64,000 nucleotides of DNA from Dicyema japonicum (GCA_011109175.1 RDEW01000056.1:165815-229814), one strand, 5' to 3'. Positions 43,720-55,639 are shown, counted from the stretch's first letter. Notes: generated by a model from the sequence alone, not told the origin. Made by a program: numbers and translations.

Positions 43720-46250
43720 AGGCTAAGTCTCACTCTGCACACCTCCCTGATGTAGATCAAGCTACACTCAAAGAATTACTACTTTTACCTATGAGGTCAA
43801 AAGAGCTGTGTGAGTTTTGCGGATATTGCAACGCGAGGAATTACGGTTTGAATTGTACATCTTGCAATGGATATTTCCACCTCGGGTGTGTCCGAATATC
43901 GAAATTGGCTGTGAGATCTCTTTACAAATGGGAATGCGCATACTGTATGGATTCAGACCCCGCTCGGTTAGCCATCCGACTGAATTCAGTCATCCCTCTT
44001 ACTCTTATTCTGGACAAATCGACCTTTTTGTTACGCCTATCGGAGAGTCGGAAAGGTAGACGGATTCCACTGATAATATCAAAGGCCGCTCGAATTCCGT
44101 GCTGAATGCCTTACGTCATTAATTGATAAAGCCATCAGCACCAGAGACCAGACCTCTTGGATACGTTTACTGAGCTTTGCACCTATGACCCTTGGAATTT
44201 CTGCCTCAGAGCAAGCTCGCAACGGATCACTGGCCTCAAAAATCAAGAAGAATACTTTGCCTTTTTGGCCACTTCAACGCAGCAAGACTCTGGAATCGAG
44301 CCTGAAGCAAGTATTTCGGTGCAAACAGTTATCTACAGAAGCTGGGAGTAAACAGGAAGATTCTAAAGCATTTCGAGAGAGGGTGAACGAAAACTAATGG
44401 AAGGGGACGTTCGCGAGCTGTAAGAGTGGTGTATTATGACGAAACGCTGTTGAAGTCTTGGAGTTATTGAGAAGGAAGCACCCTGCTCCCTCACTGAACT
44501 AGCGGAACTTGACAATGCCAGAAGACCTCCCAGCATTTACTTCCACGGAATTTGAAGTGTGCGTGGAATAAAGTCTTTTGCACTCAGCAGCTGCGGAGGC
44601 CTGGACGGACTGCGCCCAAGCCATATAAAACTTAACCTCTGAAGCTACTGCTGAAACGCCCGTGCCTTGTTAACGTCTATCAATTTGCTGATCACTCGAA
44701 TAGTTAATGGTGATATTCCAAAATTTGTTAGAGACCTTTTTTGTTGACATCCATTAACATTCCGAAAAGGAGATGGAGGTGTCCGCCCAATTGCGATCGG
44801 TACATACTTTCGAAGCTTTCTGTTAAAATCGCTGCCAGGAGAATCTCCCACAATGTTGCTGAAGAGCAGTTTCCGACTCAACTTGGGGTGGGAGAGAACG
44901 TCGGTTGCGAGGCAGCAGTCAACGCCGCGAAAAGTTACTTCAACAACAATAATTCCCAAAGGCTAGGACTGAAGTTTGATATATCAAATGCCTTCAACAC
45001 GCTGAGGAGAGACTGTATTTTGGAAACCTGTTGGAAGTGAGCTCCAGAGATTGGCCGACTTGTACACTTATCAATTGAGACGGACTCAGCCTTAGTTTAC
45101 TGAAACGATATCGTTTATTCACGTACAGGCGTTTAGTAGGGAAACCCTCTATAGTTTTTGCTTTTGCAATGACAATTGACACAGTGGCACGAAGCATAAA
45201 CTGCGAAATCAATTTGTGGTACTTGGACGACGCTACAATAGCTGGCCCATGGAGAACGTATATCAGGATATTCCTTCAACGATTCCAGCTCTAAACGAAT
45301 TGGGTTTAAGTGTCAACTTTATGAAATCGGAACTGATCAATATTTCCTGCTCATTTCCAAACTTTTCTACTGCCTGCCAAGAATTCAGATCCCTACTTCC
45401 AGATTTCAGCATATCCTCCTTGGACAAGGTACACTTCCTAGGCTGCCCTTTCGAAACGACGAGCTAAAATATGCCTTACCAGTAAGAATAATGAAGTTGA
45501 AGCCTTTAAAAGAGAGTATCATCTTTGGATCCACATGTGTCTTTCTTCTTGCTCAAGAAATGTATTTCCTTGTCGAAGATGATGTACATTTTGAGATGTT
45601 CACCATGTTTTGAACACCGGAATGCACTGTCGGCTGATGGGACTCTGAGACGATCGGCGGAGTCAATAATGAATGTCAAATTCGATGATCTATGCTGGAC
45701 TATGTGCATACAACCTGCGAGAAATGGGAGCATTGGGTTGAGATCCCCCTTGAAGCCTCCTGCCTGCCTACTTTTCATCCCTTGCGAGTTGCAGTCGTTT
45801 GGCCCAAGCAGTTTTACGTAACGCAACCGGACGTACCTTGGGCTCGAAGCTTGACAGAGTTTGCAAGTGGTGGGGTGAGTTGGACTTTGAATTCGCGTCG
45901 AACCTCGCTTACCAGAAGAGTTGAGACTCAATCGAATGTATGAGGACTCTGGAAGCCGTGAAGAACAGCGCCAACCAACACCGACTATCGAGCATTGAGT
46001 CGGCTGCACATCGCGGAAATAAAGTTTGGCTCGAGGTCCTACATTGCACACATCTGGGGAGCCTCCTTGACGAAAATAGCTTGAGGATCTGGGTGGTACT
46101 GCGCCTGGGACTGGATATATGACAAATGCCGTTGCGGCGGGGACGTTGATACAAAAAGATTACATCCACTCTCTTGCATCTCTGCCCTCAAGGCTGCAGA
46201 AACTTGAGGCAGAAACTCGAAATAGCAATTATCAGGAGTAACGCTTTCGC
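43720..46250 (+). pseudogene. LINE family E with an N-terminal PHD finger
   Basis: The first frame (from about 43721) has a PHD zinc finger: Cys7, Cys10, Cys22, Cys25, His30, Cys33, Cys49 and Cys52 of the frame starting at 43791 (CEFC, NCTSCNGYFHLGC, WECAYC). Further on: LIDKAISTRDQTSWIRLLSF, LMEGDVR, SFALSSCGGLDGLRPSHIK, PTQLGVGENVGCEAAVNAAK, LKFDISNAFNTLRRD (motif A), NLWYLDDATIAGP (motif C), LNELGLSVNFMKSELI, VHFLGCPF, and QPARNGSIGLRSPLKPPACL. Nearly every block is in a different frame, so this is an old copy. The family's C-terminus is seen at 6.48-6.79 kb. Confidence 0.8.
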
Positions 46251-46638
46251 CATTCTGTCGTCCTATTTATTGCCTAATTTTCATTATTAATATTTTATAA
46301 TAATTAGTTCAAATTATTTAAAATTTAATAGAGAGATATAGTAGTGGTCGTAGGGTAGAACTTAATAGAACTTTTATTTTGAAAGAGTGCTTTTATAGTA
46401 CCCCATAAAAATAATATTTAATGATAAAACAGCATAAAAAGACTTTCTCAATAGATTTTTATTAGAACTTATTTCACAAAATCTTCATTCAATTCTCCAA
46501 TCAGGGACCATTTCAAGATGCTCAACACGCCGTTGATATTGTGTGACTTGACTGAGCACTACCAATAAAAGCAATCTGTGTCCAGTAGACGTGGAGTACT
46601 AAAACAACTACACGTGCACGTACCGAGTTTGTCGAATT
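46251..46638. other. Non-coding
   Basis: AT-rich sequence following the family E element. No recognisable feature. Confidence 0.4.
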
Positions 46639-47037
46639 TTAATACTTAGAACGGTAAAAGTCGGAAATATGTGAATACTCGACCCCCAGCGGACTGCGGG
46701 AAACATGGGGTACTGGTTTGGAAAATATTACAGAACAGTAAAGGACATTGTCACTGTGGTAACATGAACCCAAATTGTGCAAAAAATAGGCATGGGGGAA
46801 ATGAAGACAGTGGGGATTACCACCATCATTAATATTAGCATATGAGATGATATCATTTGCTTCCATATTGATCATATAGTACTCCTTCCGTTTGGGTACA
46901 TGCGTATTTTGCCTGGGAAGTTGTTCTATCGCAGTATTTGTAAGGAAATATGGCGCCTGACTAAGGAATTCTATAGATGATATTAATTGGCCTTCTTGGA
47001 TCACCTGATAGCCTTTTCCTTTTAATGAGTGTTTCAC
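46639..47037 (-). CDS. Unrecognised 132-codon open frame
   Basis: The frame is preceded by ccaaaaatcactag, which would serve as a splice acceptor directly before its first codon (GTG), so it may be an internal or last exon rather than a whole gene. The sequence is balanced and protein-like (LISSIEFLSQAPYFLTNTA, EYYMINMEANDIISYANIN, HCLHFPHAYFLHNLGSCYH), and is rich in His, Tyr and Ser. I see no signal peptide, membrane segment or known motif. It sits between retroelement fragments, so a lost transposon domain is an alternative. Confidence 0.35.
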   Translation of the reverse strand: MKHSLKGKGYQVIQEGQLISSIEFLSQAPYFLTNTAIEQLPRQNTHVPKRKEYYMINMEANDIISYANINDGGNPHCLHFPHAYFLHNLGSCYHSDNVLYCSVIFSKPVPHVSRSPLGVEYSHISDFYRSKY

Positions 47038-47079
47038 CTAGTGATTTTTGGATTATTAAAAAACGTATTAAAATGTTAT

Positions 47080-47400
47080 AAGGAGTATGGAAGATTGGTG
47101 CTCACACAGTCCTATAAACGCGTATGGACAGTATATCGAGTCATGTTTCTCATATTTATGCTCCAAGTGTAAAAAGTCCATATCTTTGAAAAATAAGAGG
47201 AAGATCGAGGAAATGAAAAAGAGGACTTTCAGAGTAATAGAGCGTAAAATTTATGGAGAACACCGAACAGGATCGACGCTTATGGAAATCCTTATGAGAC
47301 TAGATTCAAGAATGCGGCCCCGTAAATTCAGTAAGCAGTCCTTTACCAAGGGTGAGACACCAGCAAATATGAGGTCCTTGTTCTTGGGATGTTAAACTAA
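47080..47400 (+). pseudogene. LINE family C C-terminal fragment
   Basis: The frame reads YGQYIESCFSYLC, EEMKKRTFRVIER, LMEILMRLDSRMRPRKFSKQ and NMRSLFLGC. It aligns with YKQYIEPCFSYACASW and the C-terminal LMRLDSRSRE...SLLECIG blocks at 49.7-50.2 and 62.6-62.9 kb. It is one open frame of about 100 codons with both ends lost. Confidence 0.6.
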
Positions 47401-48620
47401 AAATAGAGTAACTTCTGAAGAAATCTATTCTGACTGTCGTTTGTTCAAAGCAGAAATATAAACTTTTTAGCGAAGGTTAATTCTCGTCAGACAAATCCCT
47501 TCTGGCACGACACGGTTGTCGAAGGGGATCTTCATAACATCTCCTGACCAAATCCACTGATTAAGATTACCTTCCACCTATGAATGTAGTGATGTCCGCG
47601 ACTGTAAAACGTATGATGAAAATAGAAGAGGGCAATTTACCTCTCATCTGAACATAATTATACTAAACGACGATCTCAAAAAAATAGGGAGACGTCTTAG
47701 AGAGAGTTTAGATGGACCTTGATCGCAGGAAGACGATGTTAGTTTCTCAGGTTGAACATGACTTTCCATGATCATGGAAGCGAAGGGGCATTAACAATAA
47801 GTAAACTACCCCATCCGTGGTAGAATCACGGTAGGGATAGATAAATTAGTAGTTCATGAATGTGGAGTCTGAATTCGATATAAGCCTGGATTCTTGGATT
47901 TCTATACTGAAAGTTGTGTAGGTCAATACACTCATCGGAAGGTCAAATGATGTTCAGCTACACTAACTTTTTGTATTTAATAAAAATTCTATTAAGAAAA
48001 TAGTAAAATAAAATTGGAAAAAATAAAAGCTGTAGGCAAAAAAATATTGTAGTTAGATTTAATGCAATAGAAATGGATAAATCTGGATACATTATCAATT
48101 TCACCACATCTTTATTATTTTTCATCTGAGATTTATTATACTTTGCGTAGAAATTCAGAAGGAACATGAACGTTCTAAAAATTTTCTTGGTTCAATCAAA
48201 CTGCGATCATTTCTTTAACTGAGGCAAGTTTAGTTGTTTCAGTTAAATGAGTTTTTTTTAATCTACTCTCGTTATCTGAATTATATTAAATTCCATTAAT
48301 TTTTGTAGTTGAAAAATGATTATCGAACATATTGTTTGAAACAGGTTACTTACTAAAAATAAAATTAGCATTTATAGTAGTTATAGCAGATGCAGAGGTT
48401 ACGGAGTTAGCGTTTTCGCGGATAAGTGCAATTCCCATTAGTTGCCTCCGCCAGACCACTTCCCGCACGTTTTTCTTACGATGAACAAAAGCTCGAATTG
48501 ATTGCAGATTGGCACGTTAAAGTGGCTGTTTAGAAGAAATTTGGCTGATTTTCTCAATACGACAGAGTTGAAAGACTCGACCTCGTTGATAAAATTACTT
48601 TCCAAGTATGTGATAATTAT
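47401..48620. other. Unassigned 1.2-kb stretch
   Basis: No gene or element recognised. 47958-48167 has a hydrophobic minus-strand frame in AT-rich sequence, probably a by-product of composition. Confidence 0.4.
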
Positions 48621-48624
48621 ATTT

Positions 48625-48950
48625 ATCTAAAGTCCGTGGTTTGTTAGTGTGACCTGAATGCATTGCAGATGTCCAGTTCGACTCATAATGAGTAGATTTT
48701 GTTCGTCTTTCTGTCCAAAAAAGCATTTCGTAGCATGCACCACTTCCTCGCATTTTTCTGGGATCACGAATGGGCGGTAATCTGCCGAGGGACATGGATG
48801 CTTTCGTCTGAGCTGTTCGATCACTTCAGGCGTTTCAGCCAGAACAGCATCGTTACTGGCAACGACGCACAACGTCGCTCGGACGTCGCCTTCAAATAGG
48901 TACGATTTACTCTCTCTTCAAGTTTGTCCAGGGCTACTCAAAAAACAGAT
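48625..48950 (-). pseudogene. LINE family E fragment before the RT core
   Basis: The minus-strand frame reads YLFEGDVRATLCVVASNDAV, LAETPEVIEQLRRKHPCPSA and DYRPFVIPEKCEEVV. This is the segment that precedes the SFxxGSSGGLDGLRP block in family E-type LINEs, where a GD(I/V)RAA...L.S.D pattern is followed by L..KHP. It continues as HATKCFFGQKDEQNLL, then decays. Confidence 0.65.
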
Positions 48951-49559
48951 GATTGGCATCAGGGTTTTGTTTCAGGACTTCCGTCATGGTGACAGAATAT
49001 ACAGGCTTTTAATTAATAAAAATGATAAAAATTACTTTTATATCATTTTCATAATAATATAAAATGATATTGAAATTGAGATCGCTTCACAAAACTACCT
49101 CAAGCAGGTCGAGGTAGAAAGTTCACAGGTATGACCTACTGGCGAACGAACTAGAGATTGTCCATCGTGCAAAAAAATAATCCATGTGGTAATCACATGG
49201 GATGAAATTGTCTCCAAATTCTTTAAAGGATGCCCCTAGGTGGAGGAGAGAGAGTCAAAGCTTATATACAGACGCTAGTGTTACGGAAGACTTTGGAGAG
49301 TATGCAAGCTGAGGAGAGGCATGGAGCATCGATGCCTGTTGATGAGGAAGACGGCATGGAATGTTAAACAAGAGTAGTCTCGGAATTTAGGGAATGCGGC
49401 GACGTGAACACGCCTATAAAGGCAATAGGATTTTGCCTCTAGAATAGAAGATTGAATTAGTCGGGCGTTATTAAAGAATTACCTTTACATATTTTTAATT
49501 AATAAAATTTCGTTTAAATGATAAAAAATCTAGCATTATAGCACTTAAATTGCCATATT
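48951..49559. other. Non-coding
   Basis: AT-rich with no recognised gene or repeat, up to the start of the right inverted arm. Confidence 0.45.
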
Positions 49560-49564
49560 CATAA

Positions 49565-50240
49565 CCCTTTGTGAGTCCTGCTTGAGGATGTGGAGGTACT
49601 AAGAACTGCAGTAAATAAAGACACAACGCTTCTGGAGAGGTGGTTTTTGAAGATCAAATCAGAAATAAAACATAGTTAATACTTTACCTCTGACAAAAGA
49701 TTAGGAAGGAAAACACCTTGAAGTTAAACAAGGTCGGCATTCCTTTCAACAGATGTCATAAGATCTTGGGTGTGACAAATGATGTGCATCTCTGTTTGAC
49801 ACCACATGTAGAAAACATTCTATTGAAATGCATGAAGAAACCGAACGTATTGAAAAGTTTATCGGGAATATGGAAGAGTGGTACTCACCCAGTCTTGATG
49901 AACATGTACAAACAGTACATCGAGCCATGTTTTTCATATGCATGCGCCTCGTGGGGACCGTTCATATCTTGGACAAATATGAGGAAATGCAAAAAGGGCT
50001 TATAGATAACGGAACGTTGGAGTTGTGAAGATCACCGAACCGGACCTACGCCTCTGGAGGCCCTTATGAGACTAGACTCCAGATCAAGGAAGGTGACCTT
50101 GTAAATTCAGGCAGCTGTCCTGTACGTTCACGCGTAGGCATGAAGGAAGAATACCGGGCAAAGATGAGGTCTCTGTTAGAATGCATCGGGATCACGTGAT
50201 AATTAGTTGGTTTTACCTTGGTCTTGGGTTAAATAAATAA
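49565..50240 (+). pseudogene. LINE family C 3' third (best copy)
   Basis: The frame from 49718 reads IPFNRCHKILGVTNDVHLCL, VENILLKCMKKPNVLKSLSG, IWKSGTHPVLMNMYKQYIEP and CFSYACASWGP, typical of the post-YADD thumb region of an APE-type LINE. Then in other frames come RTGPTPLEALMRLDSRSRKV and EYRAKMRSLLECIGIT with a stop. The shared motif gggatcacgtgataattagttgg lies at 50188-50210, followed by a TAAA-type tail at about 50230. It is 5'-truncated. Confidence 0.75.
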
Positions 50241-50454
50241 AAATTGTAATTTATTGCAATTGGGTGGCATACTGATTACTAATCAGTGAGATCCGAGGGA
50301 CGTGCCTGTGCTACTATGGATATCCAATTCTACGTCCTATACGTGATGTGCAGTTTTGGGAAAGGAACATTAGACCAAGATTAGGTCATTGTTGAAGCAT
50401 GTCTGAATCACCTGATTAGTTAGTTCATATGTCTCTATGCAGTCTATTCGAGCT

Positions 50455-50506
50455 AAATGTTAAATGCATCTACCACGCTTCTTGGCTTGACGAGTGACAT
50501 CGTCAT
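50455..50506 (+). repeat. SINE remnant flanking the hAT end
   Basis: gcttgacgagtgacatcgtc matches the SINE body, and the hAT terminal repeat cagtggttcccaacc begins at 50507. The same junction exists in the left arm at 21552/21553. Confidence 0.6.
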
Positions 50507-51990
50507 CAGTGGTTCCCAACCTTTTGAGAGCACGAAACCCTATCGACATTTTTCATTTTATGCTGAACCCTATATAGTTTTTAACAATTTTCAGTATTTT
50601 ACTAATATAAAAAAATAAAATACTAGTTGTGAGATTGTTGAGGCTGATGTCTCTTCCATAGCTATGTGATATTTGTCCTTGACAAAGATAAAAGTAGGTT
50701 TTCTTCCACATACAGTAGGTTCTCGCGGTTTTATGGTTTATATTTGTTAATGCAGAACATCCACTTTCACAGAAATAGATGTTGAAAACTGCATCAAACC
50801 CCTTTAAGCTTTGTTTGCCAGAATAGGATATTCTTTTTAATGATCAGATAAAAAAGAATCAATATCAAGCTGTAAATATTCCATTTTATACGTTCTGTTA
50901 CTTGAAACTAACGCAAGTTCTTCTTCCTCTTTTAATTATAGCTCGTTTCCAGTAGTTTCGTACTCAGCATAAGGATTCCTTACCAAATCATAGTTTAACT
51001 GATTTGGGTGGAAAATAATTTTTGTACATGTAAATAGTGACTCCAAATAGTGTACAATTTGTAGAACAATTTCTTTAAAATTTCTTTCTGTCAAATGAGG
51101 GAACATTTCCAAGTTTCCATTCTTGATATGTCGTTTCCATATTTCTAGTTTTTTCAGAAAATCAGTTATTTTGTTGCGCAACTAAATAGATTTCATTTGT
51201 TCCTTGCATGCTACCATTGAAAACATTGAGTTCATGAAAAATATCGACGAGGTATGCTAATTTGCCACACCAACATTCAGGCATTCAATAAAGTCATCCA
51301 ACGTGTCTTGTATACAAAAAGCCAACAATTCGTGTCTTAGAACCGAATTAACATGTTTCCCTTTGAGAGTTATCTTACTTCAGATCCAAAATCAAAACTG
51401 AATGTTCTGCATTTTCAAAGTTTTGAGAACTGTCGCAATTTCAACGACTTCATTTTTATGTAATTAATTATTTTTACAACCATGTCCAAACACTCAAAAA
51501 TATGAATTTATAAGATTGAAAATGTCATCCCTTTTTTCCGAGCAACTCTTTGCAGCAAAGAAAATCTTCAACAATGAATTCATCGATCATATATCCAACG
51601 AAAACAAGGAGTGAATTCTTCCCGTCATATCTAAGCTTTCATCCACTTAAGCGCAAAAAAGATTTTTTTTTGCTTAACCAATGTGGTTTAATCTCATCAG
51701 ACATATCCTTGATTCGTCTGCTCACAGATTTATTAGAAATATGAATTAAGTCGAACTCAGAGGCAGCAATTTCTCCGAAGATTATCTTCACTACTTTTAT
51801 GTTTGCATGTAAAATAACAGTTTCGGCGAGAGTATGTGATTTCATATTTTACGAAAATCAACAGCACAACTAGCATGCACTACTTTTTCGTTTATTTTGA
51901 ATTTTTTGTAAAACGGGATGCTTGAACTTTATTTTGGTCCAATTTCCGCATAAAATATTTATTTTTTTTCTTTGAAAGGTCAGGGTGCTC
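50507..51990 (-). mobile_element. hAT transposon, right-arm copy
   Basis: Minus-strand frames include SHTLAETVILHANIKVVKII, DLIHISNKSVSRRIKDMSDE, KGKHVNSVLRHELLAFCIQD-type sequence, then NKITDFLKKLEIWKRHIKNG and NLEMFPHLTERNFKEIV, HPNQLNYDLVRNPYAEYE, LKEEEELALVSSNRT and KEYPILANKA. This is the C-terminal dimerisation half of a hAT transposase of the ZBED5/SCAND3 group. One terminal repeat (50507) is present; the other end is lost at the deletion that fuses it to the Ig-domain segment at about 52000. More of the coding order survives here than in the left copy. Confidence 0.75.
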
Positions 51991-52004
51991 GTCTGATCTT
52001 TCGC

Positions 52005-52400
52005 TTGAGAGACCTTTCTTACCGCACATGTTTACTCCGTCGGTCTTTTGTTTTTTGATTTTAAGAAAAAGCCAAAGTTGTTGATTTTAAAAAAAACCTC
52101 ACGTGGAAGATTGTTCAATATTGGTGCAAGTTTGAAGGAGACCACGTTGAAGTCTTTTTGAAGTTGGACGGCAAATTTGTCAGTGACTTTAAAAACGATT
52201 TTGTACAAACAAAACATCACTGGAAAGTAAATAGAGTGGAGTCTATATTTGCATTGTAAAGAACATATTAAGGGATGATATGCTCGTTTTTGGATATATT
52301 GTGGTCTCACGTGTTCAAAACAGTAATTTTGTCTTAACGTTGGTTACCATCTTTATATCCTCCATAACAATCAATATATTAACCTCTATAATGGTCGAGT
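52005..52400 (+). pseudogene. Ig-domain membrane protein, degenerate duplicate
   Basis: Matches the C-terminal Ig domain and membrane segment of the frame at 18647-19021. A one-base deletion in the caaaac run near 52205 and a TCG to TAG change shortly after break the domain before its second Cys. The membrane segment NFVLTLVTIFISSITINILT is still readable at 52325-52390. The first Ig domain lies in the part deleted from this arm. Confidence 0.7.
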
Positions 52401-52854
52401 GAGTTTATCACATTATTCTTTTGTATAATAAAGGCTTATTAATTTGTTGTGATTGGGTAATTTAATGTAATATCTTCTCCTTGATCAATTTATGATCAGG
52501 TGAATGGTTATGGGTTCAATTCTCCTATTGGCTACTTGGTGGAAGGTTTTTATTTATTTTCCATATCTACTAAAGTAGTGTCACTTGTCTCAGGCGATGT
52601 CCAGTGTTAAAATTACACAAATAATATCATTTTTCTGTCCCAGTGCATTGGAGAGGTTCCAACGACTACAAGGACTGGTCTTTCCTATCCAGACCCAGAT
52701 AATGCTTTTAAGCAAGCCGAGGATCAGAGAATGAAGAACTGAAGCATTTCGAAGGATCATTTGTTTGTCATATTTGCTTTTGAGACGTCAGGAATCCTTA
52801 TTCCAAAAGAGGTCGAAGGAATCCTTAGTTGTTTGTTATTCGTATTTTTTACCG

Positions 52855-53420
52855 ACTTCTCCGTTCACTATATGAACTTTTAATTTCAGATGATTGAACG
52901 ACCTCAAAAAAAGCATCCACTGGCATGCGACATAGCCACAAGAAGAGGATAGAACTAAATACCAGGTTTAGAATATACAAAGCTGTTGTCATCCCAGGTG
53001 CTAACCTACAACTATGGGACATGGGGAATCTCTAAACGGGAAATGGACCGTCTTGACTCTTTCCACAGTGCTCAGCTCAAAAATCAAGATTAACTGGCCT
53101 ATGAAGATCTCTGATGCAAACCTTTAAAATAAATGCAAATACTGCGTGCTGTCAGATGATATTTTGAATAAAGACGTCTAAATGACCAGTTCTAATGACC
53201 ATTTCGCAATGGTCAACTACTTCGCACACACAGGAGTCGGATTTGGCCGAAGACCAAAACAACATTTCTGACTCTTCTTAACGAAGACACATCGGCCGAT
53301 GGTATGAGACTAAATTCGACAGACGATCTGGACTACCTAAGAGAACAAGTGCGCAACTGAGGATAATTGTCGAGGTTGACTGAAGGATATCTAGGAATAC
53401 GGCACAAGCGAAATTTAACT
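52855..53420 (+). pseudogene. LINE family A-like C-terminal fragment (right arm)
   Basis: Reads IELNTRFRIYKAVV, frameshift, NYGTWGISKREMDRLDSFH-type sequence, then degenerates. Partner of 17455-18025. Confidence 0.65.
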
Positions 53421-53519
53421 AATTTATGTTTTCTGGGGAGTGGTTTTAATGATTAAATTGTTTTCCGCAATTAAATTTTGTTTCTAAACAATAAAAGATT
53501 AATTTCGATGTGTTTCATT

Positions 53520-53850
53520 TTCACGTGGTATAGTTTGACTCAAAGCCTCGCATACAACTCCACTGAGCTAATTGCCATTCTCACCATCCACAAAATCAAT
53601 ATTTCTTTCCTACAAGAAACGTAACTATCTGGAAAATCAATTTTTCCTTAATTCAAAAATTATTGTATTATTCGCCGGGACGACCTAATTCAGGCATGAG
53701 AAGCTATGTACTCATCCTTATAAACAAGTCAATTACTTTTTGTGATACTTCTACTCGGACACACGCTCTGATTGAAAGTCACATTGGACATACTTCCGTC
53801 CATGTCACCGTAAACATTCGTAAATATTTACATCCCAGCACCCGGTCCCT
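53520..53850 (+). pseudogene. LINE family B N-terminus lacking the 2A segment (right arm)
   Basis: SLAYNSTELIAILTIHKINI followed by SFLQET is the same endonuclease start as at 17.1 kb. The 230 or so bases upstream that encode the 2A-like motif in the left arm are gone: the 5' leader (cacgtggtatagtttga) is joined straight to gcctcgcatac. Stops follow. Confidence 0.7.
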
Positions 53851-54770
53851 GTATAAAACAATACTCCCAAAAACTGACTGAACGGCAAAGACCCACTTTG
53901 GCTAATCTGTGATTAGGGTAAAGAGAGAGAGTTTATATACAATATATTAACTGAAAAAAAATCCCACATTCGAATAACTTCCAGAGGAACTTGAATGATG
54001 GAACAATTTCATTACCAAAATGCACCACTGAACGAAACTAAAGGATTTCTGGGGGATGCTTACGTGGTATTCAGTCGAGACAAAATAGAATGGATACAAC
54101 CCACGCCACCAGTATTGACAAGAATCAAACATCACTTAATTTCGCCATAATGGACCACCAGATACCATAATGGACCACCAATACGAAAAAGTAATTTAAG
54201 GTTCAAACTCCTCAAGGAAAACCTATTTGTAATCACGACTGAAGTTGAAAACTTTATAAAAACGTAAAAACTCTTTTGCCAAAAGGCTTGATGGAATCTG
54301 CGTCTAAAGCGGATGGGAATGCAGGGACTTAAAGCAATCACAAATCTGATTTCTGTGTCCATCAACAACTGTAGAATTCCTGTACTATGGAAGATACAAA
54401 ATAATCCCAACCCTGAAGCCCAAAAAAGATACTTCAGATCCAGGATCTTTCAGACTGATTTCACTACTATCTATAGTGTCGAAAATTGTTAACGTGTTGT
54501 ATCCGTTGAAGGAATTTTACTTATTTTCCATTTTTTCGAATTCTTAGTGGAGTTAGACAAAATATAATTGTCACCGTCCTTTGGAAGAATCCGCCGCTGA
54601 GAGAATCTAGCTTATTTCCAAAAAATAATTACACTAAAATGAATTGGGGAAATATATTAGATTTGTTATAAAAAACTAAAAAATATACTATTTCAAAAAA
54701 TAATTAATCACACTTGTTGGTTGCGGTGGAGACGAGGCCTTGATTGCACTATGTCTTATTTGTATTCCTT
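53851..54770. other. Unassigned
   Basis: No recognised gene. A short imperfect direct repeat of ccataatggaccacca occurs twice around 54147-54180. 54400-54500 may be faint RT-like remnants (KPKKDTSDPGSFRLISLL), resembling the KPGKP..P.SYRPISL block of LINE RTs in a single frame. Confidence 0.4.
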
Positions 54771-55150
54771 ACCGACTTCTCCGTTCATTCTGTAATCTTT
54801 CAATTGCAGAGGACTTAAATAACCTTATCAGAAACACCAACTGGTATACAATCTAACCAAATATGATTTCTCTGTTTGCTGTCTACAAAAGACAAAAACG
54901 ACCAACAATGTACAGAACTGTTTTGAAAATTCCACCTTTTTATCCTCTCATCGGCCTGCCGACATTATGGTCTTAGATTTGCAGTCTACCGGGATCTGCG
55001 GACAGCATTTGATATTAAAATAGAAATAGCGGTCGACCTGGACTTCCTAAGAGAACTAGTGCGGAACAGAAGATCATGTTCGAAGCTGACGGTGAGAAGA
55101 CAGAATCAGGATATTGGTGAAAATACGGCTTCACGAAATAAGGCTCTAAA
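54771..55150 (+). pseudogene. LINE fragment related to 52.85-53.42 kb
   Basis: Nucleotide similarity to 52855-53420 at both ends (taccgacttctccgttca, and gacctggacttcctaagagaa versus gatctggactacctaagagaa). The middle is diverged or replaced. 54960-55010 reads RHYGLRFAVYRDLRTAFDI, which may be RT remnant. Low information. Confidence 0.45.
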
Positions 55151-55639
55151 TCAATTAATGAAATTTTTTTGAATTTTAGATCTAAAAATATTAATCATCA
55201 ATATGAATCCCATAACGGTTTCTTTAAGGTAAAGGGTCGTTAATAGCTCAGCTTTGACTTTGTCAGTATCGTTTTAATAACATAAGTCGTAAAGATTAAG
55301 CAATTTATTTAAAAAATTTTATAATAATATTTACAAATTCGGCATTGTACAATTTTTCTAATTTTTTCATTAATTCATTAAAAAATTTCATTAATTCATT
55401 TAGAGCCTTATTTTGTGAAGCATGTATTGCAAAAGTACCGAAAATACTCCCAATTTTAATGAAACGAGAAAGTAATCCGCGGGAGATTCTATCAGAACCT
55501 CACTAATGAGGACCATGCTGGGAGATAATCTCTCAGTTTATATTCGAGGAACGTGTTACTTGCCATTCGTCATCTCATAATAAATTGTTTCCAAATGCTT
55601 CCCATACCTAGTTGTAGTTAAGTAATAATTCCATGTAAA

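Larger units (their letters stand above)
49560..53850 (-). repeat. Right arm of the large inverted duplication
   Basis: Reverse complement of 16822-22510. The outer end (53850) stops at cccagcacccggtc, and the left arm at its counterpart (gaccgggtggtggg, near 16830). The inner end stops at ccctttgtgagtc (49567), opposite gactcacaaagggtc (22494). About 1.37 kb is missing at 52000 compared with the left arm. Confidence 0.85.

Noticed and set aside
45506-46169. Minus-strand frames of 181 and 86 codons
   Set aside because: They are antisense to the C-terminal region of the family E LINE, whose plus-strand blocks (IGLRSPLKPPA and others) are recognisable.
16822-53850. The inverted arms as the terminal repeats of one giant transposon (foldback or Polinton type)
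   Set aside because: The spacer holds no integrase, polymerase B or capsid-like gene, and the arms themselves are a chain of unrelated older elements. A segmental duplication fits better.
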